A stretch of 64,000 bases of DNA from Streptomyces phaeolivaceus (GTDB lineage: Bacteria; Actinomycetota; Actinomycetes; Streptomycetales; Streptomycetaceae), in assembly GCF_009184865.1 (NCBI RefSeq), contig NZ_CP045096.1, positions 6,944,001 to 7,008,000 on the forward strand, written 5' to 3'. The notes below the pieces were generated by a model. The model was given only the letters and a program-made list of their open reading frames with translations. It was not told the DNA's origin and ran no database searches. The position numbers and the translations under genes are program-made. Of the stretch, positions 1-7,883 are shown in pieces; positions within the stretch are counted from its first letter, which is position 1; every line of letters begins with the position of its first letter.

Positions 1-1131
1 TCAGCGCAGGGAGGCGAAGAACTCCCGTACGTCCCCGGCCAGTAGGTCCGGGACCTCCAGGGCCGCGAAGTGGCCGCCGCGGTCGAACTCCGTCCAGCGC
101 GCGAGGGTGTTGGCCCGCTCGGCCCAGCGGCGGATCGACACGTCCTCGCCGAAGTTGGCCACGGCGGTCGGCACCCCGGAGGTCGCCACCGGGAACCAGT
201 CGACGACATGGCTGTTCTCGTAGTACATCCGGGCCGCGGAACCGGCCGTACCGGTCAGCCAGTACAGCATCACGTTGGTGAGCAGCGTGTCCCGGTCGAC
301 CGCGTCCTCCGGCAGCGCGGCCGAGGAGTGCGTCCACGCCTGGAACTTCTCCATGATCCAGGCGAGCTGGCCGACGGGGGAGTCCGTGAGGCCGTAGGAC
401 AGGGTCTGCGGGCGGGTCGACTGGAGGGCGTTGTAGCCGAAGCCGTCCGTGGTGAACTCGGCGATGTCGGCCAGGCTCCGCAGCTCCCGGTCGGTGAGGC
501 CCTCCCGCTCGGCGTCGTCCACCGGGCCGAGCGGGATGAAGCCGACCGACGCGGCGTTCACATGCACGCCGACCACCGACTCCGGGGCGACCCGGGCCAG
601 CGCGGGGGAGATCAGCGCGCCGAGGTCGCCGCCCTGGGCGCCGTACCGCTCGTAGCCGAGCCGGCGCATCAGCTCCGCCCAGGCGCGGGCGACACGGGAG
701 ACGTTCCAGCCCCGCTCGCGGGTCGGCCCGGAGAAACCGAAGCCGGGGATGGACGGGATCACCAGATGGAAGTCGCTCAGGCGGTCGATCACCCCGAGGA
801 ACTCCACGATCGAGCCCGGCCAGCCGTGCGTGAGGATCAGCGGCAGCGCGTCCGGCGCGGACGAGCGCACCTGCAGGAAGTGCACCCGCGCGCCGTCGAT
901 CTCCGTGACGTACTGCGGGATCTCGTTGAGGGCGGCCTCGTGCTTCCGCCAGTCGTAGGCGCCACGCCAGAACGTGGCGAGGTCACGGAGATACGGCAGG
1001 GAGGCGCCGTACGCCCAGTCCGCGTCCGGAAGCTCGTCCGGCCAGCGGGTGAGGTCCAGCCGGGTGCGCAGATCGTCCAGCTGGGCCTGAGGAATGTCGA
1101 TCCGGTGGCTGCGCACGCTGTTGTCTGTCAT
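1..1131 (-). CDS. Epoxide hydrolase, alpha/beta-hydrolase fold
   Basis: Predicted to hydrolyse epoxides to vicinal diols in the cytoplasm; 376 residues, the usual length. The N-terminal epoxide-hydrolase domain carries the RWPDELPDADW signature (about residues 29-39). The alpha/beta core shows the oxyanion motif HGWPGS (102-107), the nucleophile Asp169 in GGDLG and the general-base His354 in GGHFAALE. I start at the ATG ending at 1131, which begins MTDNSVRSH; the open frame runs upstream to 1272 but that part looks non-coding. It stands alone, with a 159-bp gap to the chitinase gene. Substrate unknown. Confidence 0.9.
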   Translation of the reverse strand: MTDNSVRSHRIDIPQAQLDDLRTRLDLTRWPDELPDADWAYGASLPYLRDLATFWRGAYDWRKHEAALNEIPQYVTEIDGARVHFLQVRSSAPDALPLILTHGWPGSIVEFLGVIDRLSDFHLVIPSIPGFGFSGPTRERGWNVSRVARAWAELMRRLGYERYGAQGGDLGALISPALARVAPESVVGVHVNAASVGFIPLGPVDDAEREGLTDRELRSLADIAEFTTDGFGYNALQSTRPQTLSYGLTDSPVGQLAWIMEKFQAWTHSSAALPEDAVDRDTLLTNVMLYWLTGTAGSAARMYYENSHVVDWFPVATSGVPTAVANFGEDVSIRRWAERANTLARWTEFDRGGHFAALEVPDLLAGDVREFFASLR

Positions 1132-1290
1132 GAGTCCAAGGTAGGAAGGCTTGCGGACAACCCGTGTCCGCAAGGACCGGCGTTTTGCACCGATGCTCAC
1201 GCGTACCGCTCCCGCCGGACAAGCCTTTCGATCCTGCTCGAAAGGCGTTGACCGACACCCCGGACCCCCCACGCCTCCCCTCGCCGCCGC

Positions 1291-2976
1291 CTACGGCAGC
1301 CCGTGCACGTGCGGCCCCACCGCGTTCGACCACGCGTTGCCCGCGGTGGCGTCCCAGTTGGTCGACCAGGTCATCGCGCCCCGCAGATCGGGGTACGTCC
1401 GCGGCGGCATGAAGGAGCCGCAGTTCGTGCCCCGGGCCAGACAGTCGAGCGCGTTGTTCACCACGCTCGGCGACACGTACCCGCTGCCCGCGCCCCGCGG
1501 CGAGGCCGGCAGCCCCAGCCCCACCTGGGACGGGTCGAGCCCGTTCTCCAGCTGGACGCAGGCGAGGGCGGTGAGGAAGTCCACCGACCCCTGGCTGTAG
1601 ACCTTGCCGTCGCAGCCCAGCATGGAACCGCTGTTGTAGTACTGCATGTTGACGACGGTCAGGATGTCCTTGATGTTCAGCGCCGTCCGGAAGTACGCGT
1701 TCGACGTCGACTGCATGTCGATGGTCTGCGGCGCCATGGTGATGATCAGCGAGGGGCCCGCCTTCGCCGACAACGCCCGCAACGCCTGTGTCATATAGGT
1801 GGCGTTCAGCCCGTTCTCCAGATCGATGTCGACGCCGTCGAAGCCGTACGTCCGCATCAGCGCGTACACCGAGTTCGCGAAGTTCGTCGCGGAGGCCGCG
1901 TCGTCGACGGCGACCGTGCCGCGCTCACCGCCGACCGACACGATGACCTTCTTGCCGGCCGCCTGCTTGGCCCGGACGTCCGCCTTGAACCGGTCGACGG
2001 TGTAGCCGCCGAGCCCCGCCGAGTCGAGGGTGAAGTCGACCGCGCCCGGTGCGGCTGTGGCGTCCGCGAAGGCGACGGCGATGATGTCGTACTGGGACTG
2101 GACATCGGCGAGCCGCCGCACCGCCGCCCCGTTGTTGAAATTCTGCCAGTACCCGGTCACCGCGTGCCTGGGCACACCCGTGCCGCCGCCCGGAGTCGCC
2201 GTCGTCGTCCCCGTCACGGTCGCCGAACGGCCGGACTCCCCGGCCGAGTTGGTCGCCGTCACCTGGAAGCCGTACGAGGTGGAGGCGGCGAGCCCGGTCA
2301 CGGTCGCCGAGGTGCCGGTGACCGACTGGACCCGCGTACCGCCCCGGTGGACGTGGTACCCCGAGGCGCCCGACACCGGGTTCCAGGCCAGCGACACCGA
2401 CGAGGACGTGGTGCCCGACACCGTCACCCCGGCCGGTGCGGACGGGACCGTGGGCGGCTGGTCGCCGCCCCCGCCGCCGTCGGGACCGAACACGGACACA
2501 TCGTCGACGAAGTACGCGGCCTGCCCGTACCAGCCGTGCGTGTACACCGTCACCGAGGTCGTCGAGGCGCCCGTGCCGAAGGTCGTCGACAGTTGTCTCC
2601 AACTCGCCGCGTCCGGTGTCCAGGTGGACACGTCCGTCGTACCGGTGCCGGTCACGCCCAGATACGCGTACCCGCCCCGCACCCAGGCGCTGAGCGTGTA
2701 CGTCGCGTCGGGCCTGACCGCCACGGTCTGGGCGCAGCGGGCGTTGTCCTGCCCCGCCGGCCCGGCCCGCAGCGCGGACGCGCCGCCGTGCACGGGGGAG
2801 GAGACGGTCTCGCCGCTGCCCGCCGAGCAGTTCCAGTCGCTGAGCCCCGACTCGAATCCGGCGTTCCTGGCGTTGTCGATGTCCGCGGCGGAGGCCTGTC
2901 CGGCGCCGACGAGGGTGAGACCGAGGGAGAGGGTGAGGGCACCGGAGGCCAAGCCCCAGGACCGGACCCACCGCAT
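1291..2976 (-). CDS. Secreted GH18 chitinase with CBM and fibronectin III domain
   Basis: Exported enzyme that cleaves chitin beta-1,4 bonds. A signal peptide (about residues 1-30, hydrophobic core after MRWVRSW, ending GQASA) is followed by a carbohydrate-binding beta-sandwich module (about 33-160), a Gly-rich linker, an Fn3 domain (about 178-260) and a GH18 barrel (about 270-555). The catalytic signature DGVDIDLE lies near residue 380, with the Glu as acid. I chose the ATG at 2976 because GGAAG lies upstream at usual spacing and because the promoter and DasR site at 3038-3063 would fall at or inside the coding region with earlier starts (3027, 3063). Likely induced when N-acetylglucosamine metabolites release DasR. 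Confidence 0.93.
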   Translation of the reverse strand: MRWVRSWGLASGALTLSLGLTLVGAGQASAADIDNARNAGFESGLSDWNCSAGSGETVSSPVHGGASALRAGPAGQDNARCAQTVAVRPDATYTLSAWVRGGYAYLGVTGTGTTDVSTWTPDAASWRQLSTTFGTGASTTSVTVYTHGWYGQAAYFVDDVSVFGPDGGGGGDQPPTVPSAPAGVTVSGTTSSSVSLAWNPVSGASGYHVHRGGTRVQSVTGTSATVTGLAASTSYGFQVTATNSAGESGRSATVTGTTTATPGGGTGVPRHAVTGYWQNFNNGAAVRRLADVQSQYDIIAVAFADATAAPGAVDFTLDSAGLGGYTVDRFKADVRAKQAAGKKVIVSVGGERGTVAVDDAASATNFANSVYALMRTYGFDGVDIDLENGLNATYMTQALRALSAKAGPSLIITMAPQTIDMQSTSNAYFRTALNIKDILTVVNMQYYNSGSMLGCDGKVYSQGSVDFLTALACVQLENGLDPSQVGLGLPASPRGAGSGYVSPSVVNNALDCLARGTNCGSFMPPRTYPDLRGAMTWSTNWDATAGNAWSNAVGPHVHGLP

Positions 2977-3037
2977 CCGTATGCGACTTCCGTGTCTGTT
3001 CCTGTCCCTGTTCCTGTGTCTGAACATGCTCCGTACG

Positions 3038-3063
3038 TTGGTCCAGACCAATCCGGTTGTCAA
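3038..3063 (-). promoter_or_regulatory. DasR-type operator (dre) in the chitinase promoter
   Basis: TTGGTCCAGACCAA at 3038-3051 matches the dre consensus TGGTC-TA-GACCA except for one centre base. On the minus strand a TTGACA -35 hexamer (3058-3063) lies just upstream, so the operator occupies the spacer between -35 and -10, where bound repressor would block polymerase. DasR control of chitinase genes in Streptomyces is established; binding here is inferred. Confidence 0.75.
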
Positions 3064-3268
3064 TACTCGCGCACGGGGCCCGTTCGCCCGTAAGGGTGGC
3101 CCAACACCCGCCCCCGCCTGTCGAGTTGAGGCATATGCGTCTCACTCTGTGTGGATACGGCCCGTACCTTCCGTGAGTTGATCAAGGGGATCCAGTGTTG
3201 ATCGGGCCATGCCGTGGATATGGTGCTGATGCAAGACGATGCAGGAGGGACGTCGAGGGAGACGCAGC

Positions 3269-4129
3269 GTGCCGACCGCGATAGCCGTCACCAGTTCCGG
3301 TCTGGTGCTCCCGCCGCACGACCGGCAGACCCCGCCCGCAGTCGTACAGCCGCAGAAGACCCTTGAGGCCTCCCTGTTCGGCATGCACGCGCTCATCGAG
3401 CAGCACGGCTATGTCATCGTCCTCCACTCGACCTCCGACGAGACGGTCGTCGCCCGCCGGCTGCACACCGTCCGCTCGGTGCTGGAGAGCGACCGCATCG
3501 CCCTGCTCGGCGTGGACCTGCCGCCGCTCGGCCTCGCCCTGCTCGCCCAGCAACTGCGCCAGCTGTCGGTGTGCGACTTCAGCCCCGGGGTGCTCGCCTC
3601 CTCCGTACGCCTCCTCGCGCACTACATCTACGCCGGCGCGCTCCTCGGCTCCGTCACCAAGCTCGACCGGGTGCCGGTCACCCTCACGTCGCACGCCAAG
3701 TCATGGCTACCGGGCGCCCAGTTCGCCGTACTGGCCAACCCCCGGCCCCAGCTCGTCCGCCTCAACGTCGCCGACCAGGAGCCCCTGGCCGGGCCCGAGT
3801 TCGGCACCCGGCTGCTCGTCGCACAGGGACCGCAGCCGCCGTCCGACTGGGTCACCGCGACGCTCGCTCCCGCCTGGCAGGTGCAGGGCTCGCTGCCGGT
3901 GCCGCTGCCCGAGGGGTCCACGCGCTGGTGGGGGACCGGCAAGCTCGTCGAGTTCGCCGCCGGCCTCTCCGACGTCTCCGTGCTCTACCAGCTCGTGTCG
4001 TCCGTCCGTCGCGAGACCTGCCACTGGTGCGGCCTCGAACTCATCGGCGACCGCTGCGGGTTCTGCGCGGCCCCTTTACGGGAACCGGAATCCCCACCCG
4101 TGCGCGCACTGCCGCGGGGGGCCACATGA
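3269..4129 (+). CDS. Hypothetical protein with C-terminal zinc ribbon, head of the Tad locus
   Basis: Unrecognised 286-residue soluble protein. The body is a mixed alpha/beta region with no motif I can name. The C-terminal end has two Cys-x-x-Cys knuckles (CHWC and CGFC) separated by about eight residues, a likely zinc ribbon. I chose the GTG at 3269 because GAGGGAGA precedes it at good spacing; the ATG at 3239 has no ribosome site. It lies 181 bp before cpaB in the same orientation, which suggests a link with the pilus locus, possibly as a regulator or assembly factor; function unknown. Confidence 0.75.
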   Translation: MPTAIAVTSSGLVLPPHDRQTPPAVVQPQKTLEASLFGMHALIEQHGYVIVLHSTSDETVVARRLHTVRSVLESDRIALLGVDLPPLGLALLAQQLRQLSVCDFSPGVLASSVRLLAHYIYAGALLGSVTKLDRVPVTLTSHAKSWLPGAQFAVLANPRPQLVRLNVADQEPLAGPEFGTRLLVAQGPQPPSDWVTATLAPAWQVQGSLPVPLPEGSTRWWGTGKLVEFAAGLSDVSVLYQLVSSVRRETCHWCGLELIGDRCGFCAAPLREPESPPVRALPRGAT

Positions 4130-4310
4130 CAGCCGTACGACAACTGAACAGGCCGTAGGCCGCGAAGGCACGACCCCGTCAGTCGTCTCACTTCCCCCCG
4201 ATCGAGGTTGTTCGGCTCATGCTGCATCACTCCAGGGGCCGACCCCCGGACCCCCAGCAGAAGAGCAGGCCCGCTCCACTGCCCGGCACTTCCCCACGAG
4301 GTGAGAAGTA

Positions 4311-5027
4311 GTGAACTCACGCCAGCGCCGCGGCGTCATCCTGCTGGTCCTGTCGGCCCTGTGCGCCCTGGCCGCCTTCGCCGGAGTGCTCTCGGTGATC
4401 CGGGACGTGAACTCGAAGGTCGGCCCCGAGGTGACGGCGTACCGGCTGAAGAGCGACATCGCGCCCTACAAGGAGCTGTCGGCGGGCCAGTTCGAGAAGA
4501 TCACGATGCCCGAGCGATGGCTGTCCGCCACGGCGGTCACCGATCTGGCCCAGATCCGCGGAAAGATCGCCGTCACCCAGCTGGAGAAGGGCTCCCTGCT
4601 CCAGTCCGACATGATCGTCGACCGGCCCGAACTCGACCCCGGGCAGCAGGAGATCGCGATCCTGATCGACGCGTCCACCGGTGTGGCGGGCAAGATCAAC
4701 CCGGGTTCGCGGGTCAACATCTACGCCACCTTCGAGGAGAAGGACAGCGACTCCGGCAAGGACACGTCCAAGCTGATGGTCGCCGACGCCCGCGTCATCG
4801 ACGTCGGCAAGCTGACCCCCCTCGAATCGGGCCAGTCCAGCAGCGACCGCCGGCGCACGGCCACCGAGGCGGTCCCGATCACCTTCGCGCTCGACACCGC
4901 CGACGCCCAGCGCGTGGCGTTCGCCGAGTCGTTCGCCGAGCACGTCCGTCTCGCCCTCGTAGGGGGCGGCGAGGCCACCGTCGTCGTACCGGACGACCGT
5001 TCGTACACCCTCGACGAGGACAAGTAG
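4311..5027 (+). CDS. cpaB: CpaB/RcpC-like Flp pilus assembly protein
   Basis: Membrane-anchored protein of the Tad/Flp pilus machine, 238 residues. One N-terminal transmembrane segment (about 8-30) is followed by a SAF-type beta-clip region (about 38-105, including the GKIAVTQLEKGSLL stretch) and an RcpC-like domain with PGSRVNIYATF around residues 130-140. In Gram-negative systems CpaB sits with the secretin; no secretin gene is seen here, as expected for a Gram-positive. GTG start preceded by GAGGTGAGAA. It is followed 11 bp later by a candidate small gene that starts with its own AGGAGG site. Confidence 0.88.
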   Translation: MNSRQRRGVILLVLSALCALAAFAGVLSVIRDVNSKVGPEVTAYRLKSDIAPYKELSAGQFEKITMPERWLSATAVTDLAQIRGKIAVTQLEKGSLLQSDMIVDRPELDPGQQEIAILIDASTGVAGKINPGSRVNIYATFEEKDSDSGKDTSKLMVADARVIDVGKLTPLESGQSSSDRRRTATEAVPITFALDTADAQRVAFAESFAEHVRLALVGGGEATVVVPDDRSYTLDEDK

Positions 5028-5038
5028 GAGGCCCCGCG

Positions 5039-5512
5039 ATGAGGTCGGTCCGGAACGTCCGCACGAGGGCCCCCCGAACGAAATTGCGTCGAACGCCGCT
5101 ACGCCTGGGCGTGCGGAGGACGGGCATGCTCAGGGAGACGACCCGACGAACGAACGCGCCGCGCGCATCCCACATGTGTGAACGCCCGAACGCACCCCAC
5201 CCACCCACGCACGCCGGAACGAGCACCACCGCACTCCACCCATCCGCGCCCGGCGGAACGCGCACCACCGCACTCCACCCATCCGCGCCCGGCGGAACGA
5301 GCACCACCGCACTCCACCCATCCGCGCCCGGCGGAACGCGCACCACCGCACTCCACCCATCCGCGCCCGGCGGAACGAGCACCACCGCACCCCACCCACC
5401 CACGCACGCCGGAACGAGCACCACCGCACTCCACCCATCCGCGCCCGGCGGAACGCGCACCACCGTGCCGCGAGCATCCGCGACCGGCGCAACGGGGAGG
5501 ACCCACCGATGA
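5039..5512 (+). CDS. Candidate basic Thr/Pro repeat protein between cpaB and cpaE
   Basis: An ATG at 5039 lies 7 bases after a perfect AGGAGG (5026-5031), and its frame stays open for 157 codons, ending with a TGA that overlaps the cpaE ATG (ATGA, 5509-5512). This is the coupling seen elsewhere in the operon. The product would have an Arg-rich N-terminus (about residues 1-50) and then about eight 13-residue repeats of the type TSTTALHPSAPGG. No homologue is recognised. Against coding: rare Arg codons (cga, agg), only moderate GC3, and the repeats are open in several frames because the unit is 39 bp. It could be a real repeat protein or an expanded spacer. Confidence 0.4.
   Translation: MRSVRNVRTRAPRTKLRRTPLRLGVRRTGMLRETTRRTNAPRASHMCERPNAPHPPTHAGTSTTALHPSAPGGTRTTALHPSAPGGTSTTALHPSAPGGTRTTALHPSAPGGTSTTAPHPPTHAGTSTTALHPSAPGGTRTTVPRASATGATGRTHR
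5177..5490 (+). repeat. 39-bp tandem repeat (minisatellite), about eight copies
   Basis: The GGAACG landmark recurs at 5216, 5255, 5294, 5333, 5372, 5411 and 5450, exactly every 39 bp, with a degenerate copy near 5489. Copies alternate between GGAACGAGC and GGAACGCGC; two carry a CCCACCCACG variant in place of CCATCCGCG. The period is a multiple of three, so copy number can change without breaking the overlying frame. Confidence 0.95.
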
Positions 5513-7122
5513 CCATCCGCATCCTCCCCGCCGCCGGGGACGTCGACTCGGCCCGAGCCCTCACCACCCTGCTCGGTCAGCTGGCCGACGCGGAACCGGC
5601 ACCCCCCGTCTCCGACTCCACCGCCCTCCTGGACACCCTGGCGCGGCTGGCCGCAGACTCCCTGGAGGAACTCCCGGAAGTCGTCCTCGTCCACGAACGG
5701 ATCGGCCCGGTACCGGCGTTGGACCTGGTCCGCGACCTCGTGCTGCGCTTCCCGGCGGTCGGCGTCGTCCTCGTCACCTCCGACACCAGCACCGGCGTCC
5801 TCACCGCCGCCATGGACTCCGGCGCCCGGGGCATCGTCAACCTCCCCCTCGCCTACGAGGCCCTCGCCGAACGCGTCCAGGCCGCCGCCGCCTGGTCGGC
5901 GGGCATGCGCCGCCACCTCGGCAGCGGCACACCCGAGCTGTACACGGGCCCCGGCGGCACCGTCGTCTCGGTCAGCGGCGCCAAGGGCGGCGTCGGCGCC
6001 ACGGTCACCGCCGTCCAACTCGCCCTCGCGGCCCGCGCGTCCGGCCGTACGGTGGCCCTCCTCGACCTCGACCTCCAGTCCGGGGACGTCGCCTCGTACC
6101 TGGACGTACAGTTCCGCCGCTCGGTCGCCGACCTGGCCGGCATCACGGACATCAACCCCCGCGTCCTCCAGGAGGCGGTCTACACCCACGACACCGGTAT
6201 CGCCCTGCTCCTGGCCCCCGCCGAGGGCGAACGCGGCGAGGAGGTGACGGACCGCGTGGCCCGCCAGGTGGTGGCGACCCTCCGCTCCCGGCACGACGTC
6301 GTGATCGTCGACTGCGGCTCCCAGATGAACGCGGCCACGGCGGCGGCCGTCGAGATGGCCGACCACGCCCTGCTCCTCGTCACCCCGGACGTGGTCGCGA
6401 TCCGCGCCGCCAAACGCATGGTCCGCCTCTGGGACCGCCTCCAGATCCGCAAGGCCGAGGAGACCGTGACGGTCGTCAACCGCCTGTCGCGCGGTACGGA
6501 GATCCAGCCGTCCCTGGTCGAGAAGATCACCGGCACGAAGGTGGCCCGCGCCGCCGTGCCCGCCGCCTTCAAGGAACTCCAGTCCGTGGTCGACGCGGGC
6601 CGCCTCCAGGACCTCGACGCCCGCTCGGTCGTCAAACAGGCCCTGTGGGCACTGGCGGGCGAACTCGAACTGGTCGCGGAACACCACCACTCCGGCGGCC
6701 GACGCCGCAGGTCCTCCACCGACCGAGGCGCCCTCGTCCTCCGCCGCAAGGGCGGCGACCGGGGCTCGGCGACCCTCGAATTCGCCGGAATGTTCCCCCT
6801 GATCCTGATCACCATGGCCATCCTCTGGCAGGCCGCCCTCTACGGCTACACCTACTCCCTCGCGGGCAACGCCGCCGACGAGGCCGCCCGCGCCGCCACC
6901 GCCGCGTACGCCGTGGACGGCGACATAGCCGCCGCCTGCGAAGCCGCCGGCACCCAGAACCTCCCCGGCGCATGGAACGACACCGCCATCGACTGCGCCC
7001 CCTCCGGCCCCGTCATGCGAGCCGAGGTCCAGGCCAACGTCCCCCTCTTCTTCCCGGGCTTCGACGCCGGCTGGACCGTCAACGGCGAGGCCGGAGCGGC
7101 CCTGGAGGGCGACACCCCATGA
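5509..7122 (+). CDS. cpaE: CpaE/TadZ localisation ATPase fused to a TadE-like pilin domain
   Basis: 537 residues. Residues 1-130 form a receiver-like N-terminal domain; residues 150-395 form a MinD/ParA-type ATPase with the deviant Walker A GAKGGVGAT (157-165) and DLDLQSGD after it. TadZ/CpaE proteins place the pilus machine at the cell pole. After an Arg/His-rich linker (about 390-415) comes a TadE-like domain: RGSATLEFAGMFPL, one hydrophobic segment, then a short extracytoplasmic region (417-537). The fusion is read through a single frame. Ribosome site GGGGAGG at 5494-5500. Its stop overlaps the next gene's start (ATGA at 7119). Confidence 0.9.
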   Translation: MTIRILPAAGDVDSARALTTLLGQLADAEPAPPVSDSTALLDTLARLAADSLEELPEVVLVHERIGPVPALDLVRDLVLRFPAVGVVLVTSDTSTGVLTAAMDSGARGIVNLPLAYEALAERVQAAAAWSAGMRRHLGSGTPELYTGPGGTVVSVSGAKGGVGATVTAVQLALAARASGRTVALLDLDLQSGDVASYLDVQFRRSVADLAGITDINPRVLQEAVYTHDTGIALLLAPAEGERGEEVTDRVARQVVATLRSRHDVVIVDCGSQMNAATAAAVEMADHALLLVTPDVVAIRAAKRMVRLWDRLQIRKAEETVTVVNRLSRGTEIQPSLVEKITGTKVARAAVPAAFKELQSVVDAGRLQDLDARSVVKQALWALAGELELVAEHHHSGGRRRRSSTDRGALVLRRKGGDRGSATLEFAGMFPLILITMAILWQAALYGYTYSLAGNAADEAARAATAAYAVDGDIAAACEAAGTQNLPGAWNDTAIDCAPSGPVMRAEVQANVPLFFPGFDAGWTVNGEAGAALEGDTP

Positions 7123-7859
7123 CAACCACGAACCCCACGCCCCACCCCCAACACCGAACCGAAGGCGAACCAGCGGCCGACCCCGTACCCGCACCCCAAC
7201 GACGGGCGTACCGGGCACGCACCGACGGCGAACCCGCGCCCGGGGCCGTGACGGCCCCCCGACGGCGGGTCAGGGGCGTACGGCGAGAAGGGGGCGTGTC
7301 GGGGGGTGTCCGCCCGCAGCGGTCGGCACGTCAACCCGCCCAACCTCCCAGCCGACCGATTCCGCGCCGTTCCGAGGACGGACACCCGCCGACACGCCCC
7401 CGACCCACCCACCGAACAGGCGCCCCACCCCCGACCCACCGAACAGGCGCCCCACCCCCCACCACCGGAAGCCGCACCCGCACCCCCACCACCGGAAGCC
7501 GCACCCACCACCCCCGCTGGAACGACCGAGGCTCCTCCATCCTGGAGTTCGCCGGCTTCCTCCCGATCCTTCTCCTCGTAGGCATGGCCGCGATCCAACT
7601 GGGCCTCATCGGCTACGGCATCAGCCAGGCAGGCTCGGCCGCCCGGGCCGCCGCCCGCGCCGAGTCACTGGAGACCGGCACAGGCGCAGCCGCAGGCGTC
7701 GCCGCGGCGAGCGACTGGCTGAACCCGACCCCCCAGGTCGGCCCCGGCACCGACACCACCACAGCCACGGTCACGGTCACCGTCCCCTCCGTAGTCCCCC
7801 TCTTCGACCCGGTCACGGTCGAACGCACAGCCACCATGCCCAACGACACGGACAACTGA
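7119..7859 (+). CDS. TadE-like minor pilin with long Pro-rich N-terminal extension
   Basis: 246 residues. The first 135 or so are low-complexity Pro/Arg/Thr sequence with internal repeats (for example PTHRTGAPP twice and TTGSRT twice). The TadE signature RGSSILEFAGFLPILLL begins near residue 138, followed by a transmembrane helix and a small exported domain. TadE proteins are processed pseudopilins needed for Flp assembly. The start overlaps the cpaE stop. The extension is unusual: TadE proteins normally begin only 10-30 residues before the EFA motif. A later start is possible, but I see no good ribosome site for one. Confidence 0.8.
   Translation: MTTTNPTPHPQHRTEGEPAADPVPAPQRRAYRARTDGEPAPGAVTAPRRRVRGVRREGGVSGGVRPQRSARQPAQPPSRPIPRRSEDGHPPTRPRPTHRTGAPPPTHRTGAPPPTTGSRTRTPTTGSRTHHPRWNDRGSSILEFAGFLPILLLVGMAAIQLGLIGYGISQAGSAARAAARAESLETGTGAAAGVAAASDWLNPTPQVGPGTDTTTATVTVTVPSVVPLFDPVTVERTATMPNDTDN
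7407..7507 (+). repeat. 27-bp direct repeats in the TadE linker
   Basis: Two near-identical copies containing GAACAGGCGCCCCACCCCC (starting 7414 and 7441) are followed by two copies of ACCACCGGAAGCCGCACCC (starting 7461 and 7488). Both pairs have a 27-bp period, i.e. nine codons, so the frame is preserved. Confidence 0.85.
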
Positions 7860-7883
7860 CCCCCGAGAGGAGCTGACCAGAGG

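Noticed and set aside
5177..5490. CRISPR-like array
   Set aside because: The 39-bp units follow one another with no unique spacers; it is a simple tandem repeat.
4879..7218. 779-codon minus-strand ORF opposite cpaE
   Set aside because: Typical antisense open frame in high-GC DNA; Gly/Val/Asp-rich with no domains.
5178..7859. An 893-codon plus-strand open frame across cpaE
   Set aside because: It is an out-of-frame shadow of cpaE rich in Arg/Pro; only its last 246 codons, from 7119, are a real gene.
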